Shown: one piece after another, positions 1-13,800 of the stretch
Numbering within the stretch: the stretch's first letter is position 1
Layout of the letters: every line of letters starts with the position of its first letter
NCBI GenBank assembly: GCA_030248195.1
Contig: JASAND010020935.1
Span: 36,245 to 100,244, forward strand
Length of the DNA stretch: 64,000 nt
Reading direction: 5' to 3'
Origin: Trissonchulus latispiculum
Taxonomy: Eukaryota; Nematoda; Enoplea; Enoplida; Ironidae
The notes under the pieces: generated by a model
Told to the model about the DNA's origin: nothing
Seen by the model: the letters and a program-made list of their open reading frames with translations, nothing else
Databases searched by the model: none
Translations under genes and position numbers: made by a program

Positions 1-889
1 CAAATTTGGGTGGGTGGGGTCTGGGATTTGGCCATGTGGGGGCGGGGTCTGCCTCCAAAATTTCGCGGGGGGGGTCGGCACTTTACCATCTGGGGGAGGG
101 GTTCCCCCCCCACCCCCCCCCCAGGTACACCTATGGGGGTAACCCCCCACCCATTTTTCTAAACCCCCCAAAAAATTTTTGGGGGCCCCCGGCCCGCCCA
201 GGGGGGCTAGAAAGGCCCCCCAAATACATAGTTTCCCTGAACTTTGGGTCTGGGGGGTAAATCTTGGCCGACTTCCGAAATGTGATGGGGGGTACCCCCC
301 CAGAATTCGGACCTCACAAATTTCAAAAAATGGCCAAAAAAAGCAAAATTTTCTGTAATTTAGCCCTTTTTCATCAAAATAAGGCTTGTTTTTAACGTTT
401 TAGGCGTTTTTGCACCGTGTTAAAGCGATTCTAGGTAAAAATTCTAGAAAATTTTTTCAAAAAATGACAATTTTTCGGCCAAATTTTGCTAACTTTTTGG
501 GTATATACAAAAATCGTTGCTGGGGTTGGAGGGGTAGCCAAAAGTTGGGGGGGGGAGGGTAAGTCAAAAAATCTGGGCGGGTGTAAAGTTGGTCGAAAAT
601 TTTGGGGGGATACCCCCAAAGGAATCTATGCCCAAAAATTGCGGGGGAGGGGGCGGGGCCCCCGCCCCATATCTCCGTTACGCCTATGCACTTGACCCTT
701 CCCCGACTCGGCCCCGCCCCCAATTTTTTTTACTTCCAAACCACTATAGGGTGCCCAGAGAATGGTAATTTTAAGGATTTTTGGTCAAACTTTTCAAAAA
801 GTTTACGGATGTAGAAAACAGACCCCCCCAGGAATTTTTGGGGAGAAAGCAAAAATTGAGCTATTTTTAGTGCATACAATTAAAAATCA

Positions 890-1290
890 TGGAAAATTTT
901 CGCGCCTGCGGCGCTTTTCTATCTCGATTTTTATAATTTTTCTCGCCTGCGGCGCATTTCTATCTCGGTTTTTAAAGTTTTTCTCGCCTTCGGCGCTTTT
1001 CTATCTCGATTTTTATAATTTCTCTCGCCTGCGGCGCTTTTCTATCTCGATTTTTAAAATTTTTCTCCCCTGCGGCGCTTTTCTAACTGAATTTTCAAAA
1101 TTTTTCGGGCCTGCGGCGCCTTTCTAACTGAATTTAGAAATTTTTCTCGTCTGCGGCCCTAATGTTCAATAACTGTTAACAACGTTTTGGCGCGTCCGGC
1201 GCTTTTTTATCTCAATTTTTCGCGCCTGCTTCGCTTTTCTATTTTTCTGTTTCCATTTTACTGAATTTCCGCGACTGCGGCACTATTGTA
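890..1290. repeat. Tandem repeat, about 44-bp unit with GCCTGCGGCGC core
   Basis: About eight to nine diverging units of the form CGCCTGCGGCGCTTTTCTAT plus an AT-rich spacer. The core is palindromic. A related word (GCGCCTTCGGCGC) occurs alone near 40767. Confidence 0.75.
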
Positions 1291-1429
1291 TCTCGATGTT
1301 AACAAATTTTAACAATGCGCCTGGCAGAGCTTTTTATTCAAATCTTTTCAAGCTTTCCAATCCAAATTTTGCCATTATGCCTAAGAATTTCTCAACTTTT
1401 ATTGAAATCTTTTTAAAGATTTTCATTAC

Positions 1430-1500
1430 AGCTTTTTTTTCAAAATTTCAAAAATTTTCTCAACTTCTGGGGGGCGCCGCCCCCCAGACCCCCCGCCTAG
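1430..1500. repeat. GGGGGCGCCGCCCCC hairpin plus CAGACCCCC tail
   Basis: CTTCTGGGGGGCGCCGCC followed by CCCCAGACCCCCCG is a strong G/C hairpin. Similar hairpins with the same tail occur at 41013-41040 and, more weakly, at 47995-48020 and 63612-63640. This suggests one repeat-family terminus. Confidence 0.5.
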
Positions 1501-2199
1501 CGACTAGTCTTAAATCTCGTCATTTTTACTGCACCCAAAATCAACTCTGAAAATTTTGCCGCCGCCACCCCCCCCCCCACGCGTAAACGTGTCAGGCGAA
1601 AGCAAAAATTTTTTCGGCTCGACCCCCCCCCCCTTTTCAAAATCCTGGGTGCGCCCCTGGGCATCCCCCCAAAATTTTCGACCGACTTTACGCCCCCGCT
1701 AGATTTTTAGACTTACCCTCCCCCAACTTTCCGCTCCCCCCCAACCCCCCTAACGATTTTTGGACCCAAAAAGTTAGGTAAATGTGGCCAAAAATGGTCA
1801 TTTTTGAAAAATTTTAATAAAATTTTGACTTAAAATCGCTTTAAAACGGTGCAAAAACGCCTAAAACGTTAAAAACAAGTCTTATTTTGATGAGAAAAGG
1901 GCTAAATTACAGAAAATTTTGCATTTTTCGAAATTTCTGAGGTCCAAATTCTGGGGGGGGGGGAGTTGAGGGGTACCCCCATCACATTTCGGGGGTCGAC
2001 CACCAAAATCCCAAGATTAACCCCCCCCGCCCCGACACCCTAAGTTCAGGGGAGACTATGGCTAGATTACCGAAAGTTTTGCATTTTGGCCATTTTTTGA
2101 AATTACGGAGGTCCGAATTCTGGGGGGGGTGGTTGGTGGGGGCGGGGATATAGCCATGGGGTGAAAAAACCCACCCCTTTTTGGGGGGGGGAACCCACA

Positions 2200-3360
2200 C
2201 GGACCCGCCTCCTTTGTCATGGGTTTGGAGATATGAGCTCCAAAACATAGCAGCAGGAAGCGCGACTCTTTCTAACCTATGTATGCAAAGATCAAGTCAT
2301 TTGGTTCACTCCTGCTTATTTTATGACATTTTGAAAATGACAACTACTTTTTGGTTCAACCATCCAAAAATTTACCAAAAGTTAGGACCGATGTATATAT
2401 ATAACTTTTGACTGGTTTGGGTTAGAAAAGTTTTGCAAATATTTGCAATGATGGCAACTCTTCCTCTTTGCACACAGCCAAAATTAGACCGATCCGCTGT
2501 TTCGTTAGTCTGGCACATTGCCAAACGTGGCGGGGGGAAAACCCACTTTGGGGGGAAAAACCCACCCAAATTTTTTTGAAAATTTTTTAACAACTCAACA
2601 CGGAAACAATTAGAGACTATATATAGCACGGTACTATCGAGCACGCTGCGTCATCCTATGCTGTAAGATTCTTACAATTTTGCGTACCTGGCTAGCTAGG
2701 GGCTAAAAACCTTAAAAGCGCCATTTCGCAGCTGGAGGACCCAATACAGGTGCAATTGTGGATTTTAACAGCCAATTCTACGTAAAAACCATTCTCTACA
2801 CGATAGAATAATACGTATATAAGTTTTATCAAATTACATCATTTTTAGCATGTTTCAAAAATTGCCCTATGTTTATGTGTTAAACTTTATGAAACCTGAA
2901 CAGTTGATGCAGCATTTTCAACGGCACCTGAGATCTCAAAAAAGTTACATAGATCGAGGTTTTCGGTTCATACTAAGTAAAAAATGGTTGAATTTTACAC
3001 TGGAAGTGTCAGAATTGCGATAGAACAATTTTTAAGACCTGTGAGGGGTGGGTTTATTTTCCCCCCATTTGGGTTTCCCCCCCTTTGGGTTTTTCCCCCG
3101 CTACTTTTTGCATTATACCGCTCTAACGGTACAACCTACAGAAGTGCAAATAGGCTTAAAAGAAAGTTCTAAGTACGCCAAGTACGATGGTATATAAAGT
3201 TCTCAGATATCCCTTATTAAAAAAAGTTCCAGCCAAAATCCGAAAATGTGGGGTTTTCCCCCATGGCTATATAGCAAGCTTAACAAAAAAATCACCCGAA
3301 ATTTTAACAAAAAAAATCACCCCACCCTGACTCACAGGAAAGTCGCAGAGACCCAAATTT
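2200..3360. repeat. Dispersed repeat, copy 1 (related to 58906-59480)
   Basis: Blocks shared with 58906-59480 in the same order: GGAGATATG, AACAACTCAA...AAACAATTAG, TGTGTCATCCTATGCTGT (variant here) and TTTTTAAGACCTGT. No coding potential was seen. Confidence 0.6.
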
Positions 3361-4742
3361 TTGCATGGTGATAGCCACACATCTCGACATTACAGCCTGT
3401 GAGTTTGAGCCCCTAGGCCCTCTCCATGCGTTCAGGGCAGACCTTTAAGTGAGGGTACCCAAAAGTGACCTCAAAAACGTTCATGACCGAAGTTCGAATT
3501 TCGGCTGCTATTTACTAAGGGAAAACCCTAGGCAACCCATATTGTGCATGTGACATGTCCTGACTGTGGGCTATCGATACATATATAGAAGTTCCCAGTT
3601 GGTCCTCTGTGCCGTCCTGGGGTGGGTGATTTTTTTTGTTAAAATTTTAACAAATAAAAAATCATTTTTATGTTTTGTTACTGAAGTCAGAACAGCAGCT
3701 AGAGCAAAACTAACGTCAAATTCGAGCTCGGCGACCTCGAAAACCCTTATATACGTTGTTTTTGAGGTTGTCTGGCACTTCTGGTAGTCCAACCTGGTAA
3801 CCAGCCGGGCCTGAACCGTCCGACGGTAAACGTGATCCCAGAAGTCAGTATTAGGTCATAGTTACCGGAAAACTAATGCCAGATTTGAATTCAGCGCCCT
3901 TGAAAACCTCCTAGGACATGTTTATAGCCACTTCGGACTGTCCAGTTGGTACCTGGAGGGTCCGGACGGGTCCGGCAGGGGTCACGTCACCGTAGGTCAT
4001 ATATACCTCACCAAAATATGAAGTTCTGAGTTTCTCTGCCAAAATGCCTGGAAATAGGTTATAATCACTCACAAATACGAAAAAACAACGTTTTAGCCTT
4101 TAGAACGGCACTTTAGAGCCACCAGACTTTATACTGGACACTGTCGGGGGCCATCAGTGACCACTAAGACTTCGGCGGGGTCAGTTGCCCTGGTTGGAGC
4201 ACTAGGTTAGCGGTTTTGGGTTCTAAACACGTTATATATTTAGTGTGCTCTATCCAAAACTGATGAGAAAAAGTTGCTAGCTGCTCTCTGGGATCCGATC
4301 CGCCACTGATTTTTTGTTAACGGATGATTTTTTTGTGTTAAACCTTTAACAAAAAAATCACACATTTTCGTCTACTGCAACTTACTGGTAGGTGGTAGAG
4401 CAATGAAACTGGGGTGGTTTTAAAGCTTAGCCCAAGACCTATCCATGGGTCCTCAAAGTAATCGATTTGGTTTAGTTTTGCGAAAGTTCCAGCCAAAAAA
4501 CCGAATTTTGATTTTTTTGTTAAGCTTGCTATATATACCTCCATCACATTTCTTGGGTCGACCACCAACCTTCCAAGATTTACCCCCCACCCGCCCCCAG
4601 ACCCAAATTCCAGGAAAACTATGCTTTGGACTTCCCCCTCTTTTCGGGTCTCCCCCCACTGTCCCACCCACCCCCGCTTTTTTCGCCTAAAAAATGCCCA
4701 GCGACGTGTAATATATAATTGTGTCACATTCATTTGTTACAG
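3361..4742. other. Non-coding repeat-rich stretch upstream of first visible BABAM1 exon
   Basis: No gene recognised. It contains scattered GGTCCGG words and, at 4530-4625, a fragment of the fold-back from 215-2065 (CCATCACATTTCTTGGGTCG). An N-terminal BABAM1 exon was looked for and not found. Confidence 0.5.
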
Positions 4743-4812
4743 AAGACGTGAATGCAACGGTTTGGTTCTGTCGTGTGATATGCTGGTACAACGGTGTTGT
4801 CCCGAACGCATT
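4743..4812 (+). CDS. BABAM1: BABAM1 exon a (start of VWA-like domain)
   Basis: A 70-base exon between a TTTGTTACAG acceptor and a consensus GTAAGT donor. It enters in phase 2 (one leading base) and leaves in phase 0. The end reads QRCCPERI and joins directly to IVCLDV in the next exon, giving the CPE-K-I-I-CLD signature of MERIT40. An upstream exon is required but not visible; the DNA to the left is repeats. Confidence 0.75.
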
Positions 4813-7800
4813 GTAAGTTGTTGTTAGCGTTTTCCACCCACGCCAGGATCAGTTACATGCGAATGAATGAAACTGTTAATAACTGTTTAATTAAATTAAA
4901 TGGTCCGTATTTTAGCCCGTTTTTTGTCGTCTCACAGCAAAGCCGAAATTATTTTGAGCTTTTAGTGAACGCTACACCATTCCCGCTCCCCCTAACTGCG
5001 TTCCAGACTACATTTATATATTGTTTTTTGGGCATTCAGTTCGATTTATATATATAATTAAACAATTACGTAACAAACGTAACAACAGTGCCTCTTAACA
5101 AAACCGAGCCGAGTACGCTTGCAGGTAGGGTGCTCTCTGATCCATTATTACACGGTTATGAAATAAATTTGTGGCACTTTCTGACAGCTTTTGGCACTTG
5201 TATATTTCAGATTGTGTGCCTAGACGTTGCGGATGACATTGTCAAAGTGAATTTTAAGGATGGGTACGTGACTTATGCTGATACAAGTAGAAATTGATGC
5301 TAGAGCATGTAAAATTTTGGTTCTCAACGCCAGAATATTAGATTTCACACAGGTTAACTCGAGCTGAAGGGAATTCCCTATTCGGAGAAAACGCTGGTTT
5401 CTGTTGTCGCCGAGTATGTATATAGATTGAGATTTCCTATTCGGCGCACCTAACTTGTTTTCTGACATTTTCCGCTGAGAAAAGACATTTTTCCGCTTCA
5501 GCTGAAACTCAGTTATACCACGCGTCCTGTATTTTACGTATACGTACTACGCTACCCTATTCTGGACTTTTCTAGTCGAAATAAAGTGGGGGCTCCAGTC
5601 ACTAGTGGAGAGAGGATAAAGTGTCCTGAAAACTGAAAACTGAAAAAACTCCCCCATAAAGACCCTTCCCCCAAAATCGGTCCCCCCAATAGGTAGGTGC
5701 CCATTTTGGTTCCAACTTTTGCCCTGAAAAAAATCGCTTAGAAGCATGTTCTTAGAAAATCCCCCAAATGCTTCGCCCCTGAGGGGCCCCCAAAGAGCCC
5801 CCCAAGAAAAATTGAATAGAATAAGCCCAGTAAATTGCCACTGTAAAAAGCCTGTTTTCTGCCTCTGCGTAACTGCTGTAACTAAGCTAAGAAGTGCTGA
5901 ACAAAATCAAATTTAGTGCCTTAATAAAAGATTCCAGGCCGAAAAATTTGTTAAAATTTTGACCAAAAACTTTGGCAATTTCTATGCACCTCTAGGTGAG
6001 TGGGAGGCCGCGGAGGGGGCGGGGGGTCGAGTGGCGCGGGTGCCCCCAATAGAAAAAGCCCAGCTCTGCCAACTGCATATTAGTTGTCCGTGAGGGCATT
6101 TCGCCCTGGTTTGTCATATATATTTCTAAATGTTGCCTTGGCTCCTTAAAATAAAAGGAACTGAAACTTTGAAAAACGGTTTTATTTTATGAACACGTGT
6201 TTCTTCATCTTCGCTCCTATTCCCTACAAGAAAACTTTCTTTGCGGGGCCTTTGGTGCTGTGCACCTATGGCAATGGCGCCTGCCTTCAGTAGGACGAAT
6301 TTGAAAATTATGTTAAAATATTGCATGATCGTGATCGGTGTAGTTTTTGCACAGTAGCATAAGTGAATTCCCTTTTTCCCATTATTGTCGGACAAATTCA
6401 TGTTTGTCCTGCTTTTCGGATGCAAAATTCCTTTTTCTGAGGAAGGACTCACCGCAGACCTGAAATGTATAGCAGGGAAAGGGAGGACGTATTGTTTTCG
6501 TAGGAGCTAAGAACCCTGAGGGGGCACGAAAATGGCCCAGGGAAAAACAGGGAAAAAAAAAACCCACCCCAAAAATTTTTTGGCAAGCTGCCAGGAGCAT
6601 TTCTAACCATTCCGGGAAATGAAAGAGCGGGCTGTTTTTAGTACAACTGTATCAAAATATATTAGTTTTTGTATTAAAATTGAGGTCATATGGTCATTTG
6701 AATGGGGGGGGGGGGCAGCACCGAGGGCAGAAGGTTTACGTCTGAAGGAATTGGCTAAGGTATACAGTTTGCTTTGGAGATGTTTATCAGTAGTTCAGGG
6801 GTGGCCCCGGCAAAGTTTGCCAAATTTCGGCACTTGGTCGGTCCAAAATTAAATAAAAATGGGGGGGGGGGGAAACCCGGGGGTTTGGGTAGGGGAAACG
6901 CGGGACCGGGGGGGTGTCACAGGACATTGGCGAGTGGGTTTTTTTTCCCGCTTGACTATATACGTATTGTTTTCGGAGGAGTAATCTATGCAGCACCGAC
7001 AAAAGGTTTACGTCTGAAGGAATTGGCTAAGGTAACGGTTTGCTTTGGAGATGTTTATCTCTGTCCTGTCACAGGACTTGGGGTGCCGCGGCTCATCTTT
7101 AGACTCCTAGCCGTAGAGACAATAGCAGGGATATATACACTAACACTGTTAACATAGGGTCGGATCCTGGGGGACTTGTCCCTCTATCCCCAGAAAAATT
7201 TTCGATGGGGCTTTTGTCTCAGCGTCAATTAACGTGAGTTTTAGAAAAATTCACGTTAGTAATTATAAAAAAATCAACAACTTTTTAAGAAAGGTTCAAG
7301 ACAAGAACCTACCAACTATCGCCCTATTAGCCTAACTGTAGTTTGTTGTCGTGTTATGGAAGCCATACTGAAATCGGCTATGTCACAGCATTTGAAACAG
7401 AATAAGTTAATCAGTTGCAATCAGCATGGCTTTCAAAGTCGTAAATCTACTGTTTCACAGCTGCTCTTGTCTACCTCAGAATGGGCTCGTTGTATTGATG
7501 CTGGTCATTGTGTTGACGCTGTTTACATTGATCTTGCTAGAGCTTTTGATACTGTTTGTTATTCAAAGTTGATGTTGAAACTATCAAAGTACGGTTTCCC
7601 TTCAAAATTACAGAAGTGGATTAAGTCCTTTCTTACTGGCAGACTTCAAAGAGTTAGAGTAGGCGATTCCTACTCTGGTTGGTCTCAAGTTAGAAGCGGT
7701 GTGCCACAAGGTTCTGTGTCTCGGCCCTTTATTGTTTCTGATTTTCATAAACGATCTTCCGGATGTTGTGAAGTATAGTTCTATAAAAATGTTTGCGGAT

Positions 7801-10800
7801 GATGCCAAAATATATAAATGTGTGACTTCTTTGGATTGTCAGTTTAAAATGCAGGAGGACTTGGATAGTATATGTCAATGGGTTTCTGACTGGCAATTGC
7901 GTATCTCTGTTCCTAAATGTGGCAGTCTGCGGTTAATTCCGACTAGGTCGCGAGTAGATTTTTCCGTTCTTAACCATAAATACCGTTTGCTTGGCAGCGA
8001 AATTTCGTCTTTGGAAAATGTAAAGGATTTAGGCGTATTAATTGACCCAAAACTTGATTTCTCCCAACACTGCTCTAAAATCCGTTCTAAAGCTTCACAG
8101 TGTTCTGCTCTAATTTATCGTGTTTTCAAAACTAGAGATACGCTTTTTCTAAAAAATATGTTTATAACGTATGTTAGACCATTGTTAGAGTATGCAACGG
8201 AGGTTTGGAGCCCCGGTTATCTGAAGGATGTTCGTCTTTTGGAATCAGTTCAACGTATACTGACTTAACCACAGGAGATAAAATAAGATACTACCTACTG
8301 GGAGCCTAAGACCAAAAATCAAAAATTTTCCTATCTTTTCGCCTAACAATACGGGACTGGTCCAGAATGTTAAAGAGCACGAAAATAGGTTATTTCGTAA
8401 GTTTTAGCTATTTTCGTAAAGGATTACTGCCGTACGAGTAAAAAATACCCGAGAAGGAAACCAGCATCTTAAATTACCTTGGCTATTTTCCAATATTTCA
8501 GATATTTCGATATTTCAGACAAACTGTAGATTTTGTGACCGTCGGAATTTTGTCAAAATCTTCAAATTTAAATTGAATTTTTGCAACTGTTTGATGATTT
8601 CCATAATGGTTAATTATGTTTCTACGAAGCTTTGAATTTTCGAAAACCTGAAATGCTGAACCGTAATTGCTCCCAGCAAATTTCGGATAGAATGCATGAT
8701 CAAAATCAATAAAACCTATGTTGAGAGCAACCTAATGTGGCCATTTACAAAATTTGGCATTTCAGAGTTCAAAATTTGATGATACGAAGATATTATAGAT
8801 CTATTCCATATGTATTGGTCGCCTATTCCAGATGTCGAAATTTGGTTTTGTTTTCTGATTTTTCAAAATCAACTGCTCTGTTTATATACTTCTTGTATAT
8901 ACCTTTTTCTTTCTAACTTGCAGTTTCAATTTTAAGTGAAAATAGATTAACTTTGTCAAGACTATTAAATGAGCCTGTACCTCAAGAATCAGAATTTAGC
9001 TTATTTCGGCGAATTCGGCTTATTTTTATTCAAAGTTAACCTTTCAAACTGTGGTCAGTGCAGTCTTGCAACTTCATGCGGGCTATGTGATCACGGGCGG
9101 TCGCGGTCATCAAGGGTGCGGGCGCGGGGCGATCGCGGTCGTTCACAAATGTGCCCACCGCCAACGCTGGGATCTTGATCACCTCCTAGGTCCGGAGGAT
9201 CCGGCCGGACAAATTGCCAGAAGGGGGTTGAGGTACCAGGAAACATGTCAAGCGGTTTTGCCCTGGCGGTTGTCAAGCTTTTTAGAAAAGTTGATAGTAA
9301 TTTGTTTGAATTACATGGCAGGATTCCAATACATGGTTCGATAACTTAGAGTTAGGACTTGTTACATGCATAATATGAGGTAGCTGCGCAAAGTTCATAG
9401 GGAGTACCAGAAAACAATTCAATTTTGTTCCGGAGTTGTCCGAGGGTCGGATTTGGGTGCATCGACTATTTTGGGCACCCTAGTCGGAGGAATTGGGCCT
9501 CGGTAGCCATACTTTACAGGGTATTTTTACCGGGGGGGCTCCCCCGAAATTGACCTCCCCCCGAAAATGCCTTCCTCCCGAAATCCTCCCCCGGGTGTTT
9601 TGGGGGCCCAAATTTTTAACAAAAATCGTCAAATTTTCAAAAATTTCCGGCGGTGCCGGAGATTTTTTCGTAAATATGACTATTTCTAGCTTAAATCCTG
9701 GCATTTTTTTTAAGAACTTTTTGCCTTGCTACGTGTAAAATACGCCAAAAAATTTTTGCAAAAAATCTCCCCCCCCCCCGGGCCCGCCCCCCCCCCCGAA
9801 AACAATCCTAAAAAATACCCTGCTTTACATAATTTGTTACGGTTGGGGCTTGTGGCTATTACCGTGCATAAATACTTCGGCTGCTGCTTGTTAGCCGTCT
9901 TGTTGGGTTTTTTGTGAATTTCCGGGCTGATCTTTTTGTGAACATTGCTATACCGTTGTTCTGCTTTTTGTTGTATCTCAGTTTGAAGGTACTAAAAACT
10001 AAATTAATACTGTAACATCAGTATTGATTCGCCCAATAGGCTTCATTTAACTTCCTATATTTTCCTATTTTTGTCTTCGATAATTCCTATTTTTTCCTAT
10101 TTTTTGCAAGAAAAAATTCCTATTTTTTCCTATTTTGTCAAAATTGCGCAGTAGGAGGCCAGACGTACATATACTAAGAGAATTCCAGGGTTGACTCAGC
10201 TAAGTTATTCGGATAGGCTGACTGCATTAAACCTTGACAGTTTGGAATTGCGTAGATTGATGGCTGATTTGTGTATGTTGTATAAAATTGTTTACAATCT
10301 TGTTGATGTTCCATTTGATTGTTTATTCAGTTATGCGCACTTTATGGGTGTGAGAAGACACCAGTTACAGCTGCAACAACATAGATTTCTCAGAACACAT
10401 ACGAACACGTTTTATTTCGCAAGAGTTTGTGATATGTGGAACTCTCTGCCTGATAACTTGGTAAATTCAAATTCCTTATCTACATTTAAAAGGAAATTAC
10501 AGGAGTATAAACCAAATTTGCTTTCTTTTATACGGGGGTGATTTCAAAAAATTTTAAATCTAACTATCTCACCTTTTAACACCAAACTTTATCATATATA
10601 TATAATGCTTTTGACTTTGGGTTATAACTAATATACTGGCAAGATGGATTTTTCAATTGAGTCTGGTGCACGTTAAAGGTACTAACCTATGTGCACCTCT
10701 AACCGTTCCCTATCTGTACTTTAGTATTTGTTTTCCTTAATCTATTATAAACTCCTGTAGCTGTGGACCCAGCAGTGACTTGGCTGTTTCACTTTTGCCC

Positions 10801-13800
10801 CGCTCTTAGGTGGTTGTGTATGTCGATTTTTTATTATTAAATGGCCCCAGGGTTTCCCCGGATGGAATGGACAGGTATGCTGCAGTCTATCCAGTTACGA
10901 GCAAGGTCCAACGATTTGCTTTATTCTGTTTGACTTTATCTTACACTTTCTTTGCCTCTCATGTAAAGCAATTCGTTGCTCGTGCTGGCTGGGGTCACTA
11001 GTTTCGGGGTAGGTAGAATAGGATGCAGGATATCGACGCCAGGGGACAGCGTTATGACTTCGTATCTATGACATTTGTGTCGTAGATACAAAAAGTTTTT
11101 TGTTTTTGATATTTTTGTCTTTTGTGACTTTCTATTTTGAAGACATATATACTATCTTTTTCCTATTTAAAGCCACTTTTGTAATTTGCATTCTGACTAT
11201 ACGAAGCTTCAGTTTTTTCATCTCTTTCTTTATACAAAAAATGTTTATTTCATTTTTATGCATATATATGTAAACAATTCTGTTTTTTCCTAAGCCTACT
11301 TGGGATGGCGAATCCCACTTGATTACAATTTTGGAAATTGTCCTTAAATTAACATAAAGCGTATACGCTTTACATATGTATGGTGATACTCCGGTAGGCG
11401 CACACCTTACAATTTTTCGCATTGTCAGAAATGCTCTACTCCGGTAGGCGCACACCTTACAAAACTGAGGGTTTACTGTAATACGCACTACTCCGGTAAG
11501 CGCACACCTTACTAAACTAAAGGTTTATTGCAAAACACTCTACTCCGGGAGGCGCACACCTTACAAATAGTGATTTCTTGTCGTCGTTAATATGTACTAA
11601 ACTGATCGCAAACTAAAATTGCACAGCTGTTACAAATTAATTAATCACCGCAACATGACAAGCAGGTGTAGATGTAGTTGTCGGAACTAAATACAAAAGA
11701 AAATAATATAACACAAATCTATTGAAAAGGTAAGTTCCGCCGTCACAGCCACCATAATCAGCGATGAATGGCGCGCCTACACTGGGATTCCCACTTGGGG
11801 TCAGTATAGCCCGGTTCATGCTCGTTGTCCTTTAGTGCTTTGTGCTTCAGGCAGTTCTTTGTGCTTTTGGTCTTGTCCTCCGTCCTTTAGTGCTTTGTCC
11901 TTTAGAGACGGGTGCTTTGTGCTTTGTCACAGTGCTTTGTGCTAGTGTGCTTTAGCACAACGCACTAGATAGTTCATGCTCGCGCCAAAGCACAAAGGAC
12001 GATGATATATATAAACTATCACGTGTCAAGTCAATACATTCACTTGTATTATACGTAAAATAGGTATTTTATTCAGCAGAAAAGCTAAAGCATTCTAATT
12101 ATGTTTAATAATAAAATAATTAATATACAGTTTAATAAATAAAGTTTAATAAATTTAATAATAAATAAGCAGCTAAATTAGCTAAAACAACGTGTGGGAA
12201 CTACGTAGTCACGTTGTTCAGAAAACAGGTAAACTCTTGCTTTATTTTATTGCCCGAGCACTACTAAAGCACTGAAGAAAAGTTGAACATTGTTGAACAT
12301 CTCAAAGCACCTCCAAAAGCACAAAAGCACGAAGCACAAACATCGCCAATTTCCTGTCGTTTGAACTGACTTTAGTTTATATTGCTTTGTTCATGTTTTT
12401 AATACATGTTAAGGTATGTTATTGCATGTTACATATGTTTATGAATATGTTCAACTTGTAATTAAATAATACCTAATGACATTACTTCATATATAATTAT
12501 TTAATGCATAAGTAAGTGCTGCGCCAGCAGTTTAGTACATATTAACGACAACAAGAAATCACTATTTGTAAGGTGTGCGCCTCCCGGAGTAGAGCATTTT
12601 GCAGTAAACCTTCAGTTTAGTAAGGTGTGCGCCTACCGGAGTAGAGCGTTTTACAGTATACTCTCAGTTTTGTAAGGTGTGCGCCTACCGGAGTAGAGCA
12701 TTTCTGACAATCGCGAAAAATTGTAAGGTGTGCGCCTACCGGAGTATCACCCATATGTATAATGTAAGTATAAACTTACTTATATATACATTAGTATGTC
12801 AATTGGTTTATATACATATAGTGAGTCATCGCTGTGGATTGCATCTTTATGAGGGGCTTTGAGGAGACCTTGTGGAGTTACTTTTGTTTATTTTTGATGC
12901 TGCTTTGTAGTATATATACACATGCGTATATATACTTTACTGTTGGTGTGAGTAGTAGGGACCTAGGGGCATACTGATGCAATCCAGAGGTGGGTCCACA
13001 GTACGTGATTTTGATTCTAAGTACTGTGGGGCGGTTAGTCCATTCCATCCATCCATCCATCCAACTTTTTAAAAATTTTAAAAAGTTAGGTGTAAAAACT
13101 TATTTTTTTCTAATAATTTTTGTTAATCTACGTTTCCCCTACGGCGATAGGGTTTCTTGTACCTTGTCCGAGCTAGGGAACTTGGACCATGCACTCCCCC
13201 CCTACGCCGCCTACACGTGTTAATCTAGGATGACTGGCCTTCTGTGCAGGTTCCCTTAGTATATACCCATTTACAGATCTGTTAGAGTTAAGGGCAGATG
13301 GTTCGGCTAGGGTTGGCTGAGGTCGAAAAAGAATAGTGGCCTCTGATTACCGCACCACCGATCCTAACGCCAGAAGTTCTAACAAGCGATTTAGACCACT
13401 CGGACACCTCGGATCAATATGTTTAGGATAGGTTTTGATCACATAATGGCAGGCATAATATGAGTCAAAATGGGTGAATGACCGTCAGTAAAACAAGCGG
13501 AACGGCAATTCGATTGTTGATTTTCAAAAAATTGTACGTGTCGATTTAGTATGTGTGCGAAGTTTCATCCCCGTACCACTTTCCGTTAAAAAGTTACGCC
13601 AAAAATCGCTTACGAGAGTGATGTTTTTTTTCCGGTTCTCCGCTTTGACGTCTGGTGGGGGTTTTGTAGCTTTAATAACAACAGATAGAAAAATTTTTGC
13701 CTATGAAAACCTATATATTCTTGGAGTACGCAACAAAAATAAGCCGATAGGCTAGTTTTTATGCCTCCCAGAGCCGGAAAAATTTTTGACGGGGGGCCAA

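Larger units (their letters stand above)
215..2065. repeat. Large fold-back element, about 1.85 kb
   Basis: The segment from about 215 to 615 recurs inverted at about 1660-2065. Shared landmarks, in order: TTCAGGG, AATCTTGG, ATGTGATGGGGGTACC, GAATT(C/T)GGACCTCA, TTTTAGGCGTTTTTGCACCG and GGTCGAAAATTTTGG. The loop holds a 44-bp tandem repeat. Short fragments of the same sequence recur near 2085-2150 and 4530-4625. Confidence 0.7.
7265..10541 (+). pseudogene. Non-LTR retrotransposon (LINE, Jockey/CR1-like) ORF2 fragment, broken
   Basis: RT motifs appear in order: FKKG then NYRPISLT near 7285-7335, HGFQSRKSTVSQLL, VYIDLARAFDTV, SGVPQGSV, LGPLLFLIFINDLPDV, MFADDAKIY (motif C, FADD) and WQLRISVPKC to 8268. 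A one-base frameshift lies near 7716-7720 between PQGSV and LGPLL. The frame then stops at 8268 inside the ESVQR segment. The continuation, TKRIPGLTQLSYSDRL to the stop at 10541, resumes near 10170 after an inserted 1.9 kb. No endonuclease domain or ORF1 is visible upstream. It lies in a BABAM1 intron on the same strand. Confidence 0.88.

Noticed and set aside
6..260. Pro/Gly-rich open frames in the first 2 kb and around other G/C tracts
   Set aside because: They result from homopolymer C/G runs in repeats, with no conserved motif.
4255..4285. CTGATGAGAAAAAG as a hammerhead ribozyme core
   Set aside because: The matching GAAA and stem partners are not present nearby, and no hammerhead was found around the Penelope-like element either.
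11380..12760. CRISPR-like regular repeats (27-bp sites, 45-55-bp spacing)
   Set aside because: The copies are arranged as inverted arms of a fold-back element, no cas genes are present and the context is a eukaryotic intron.
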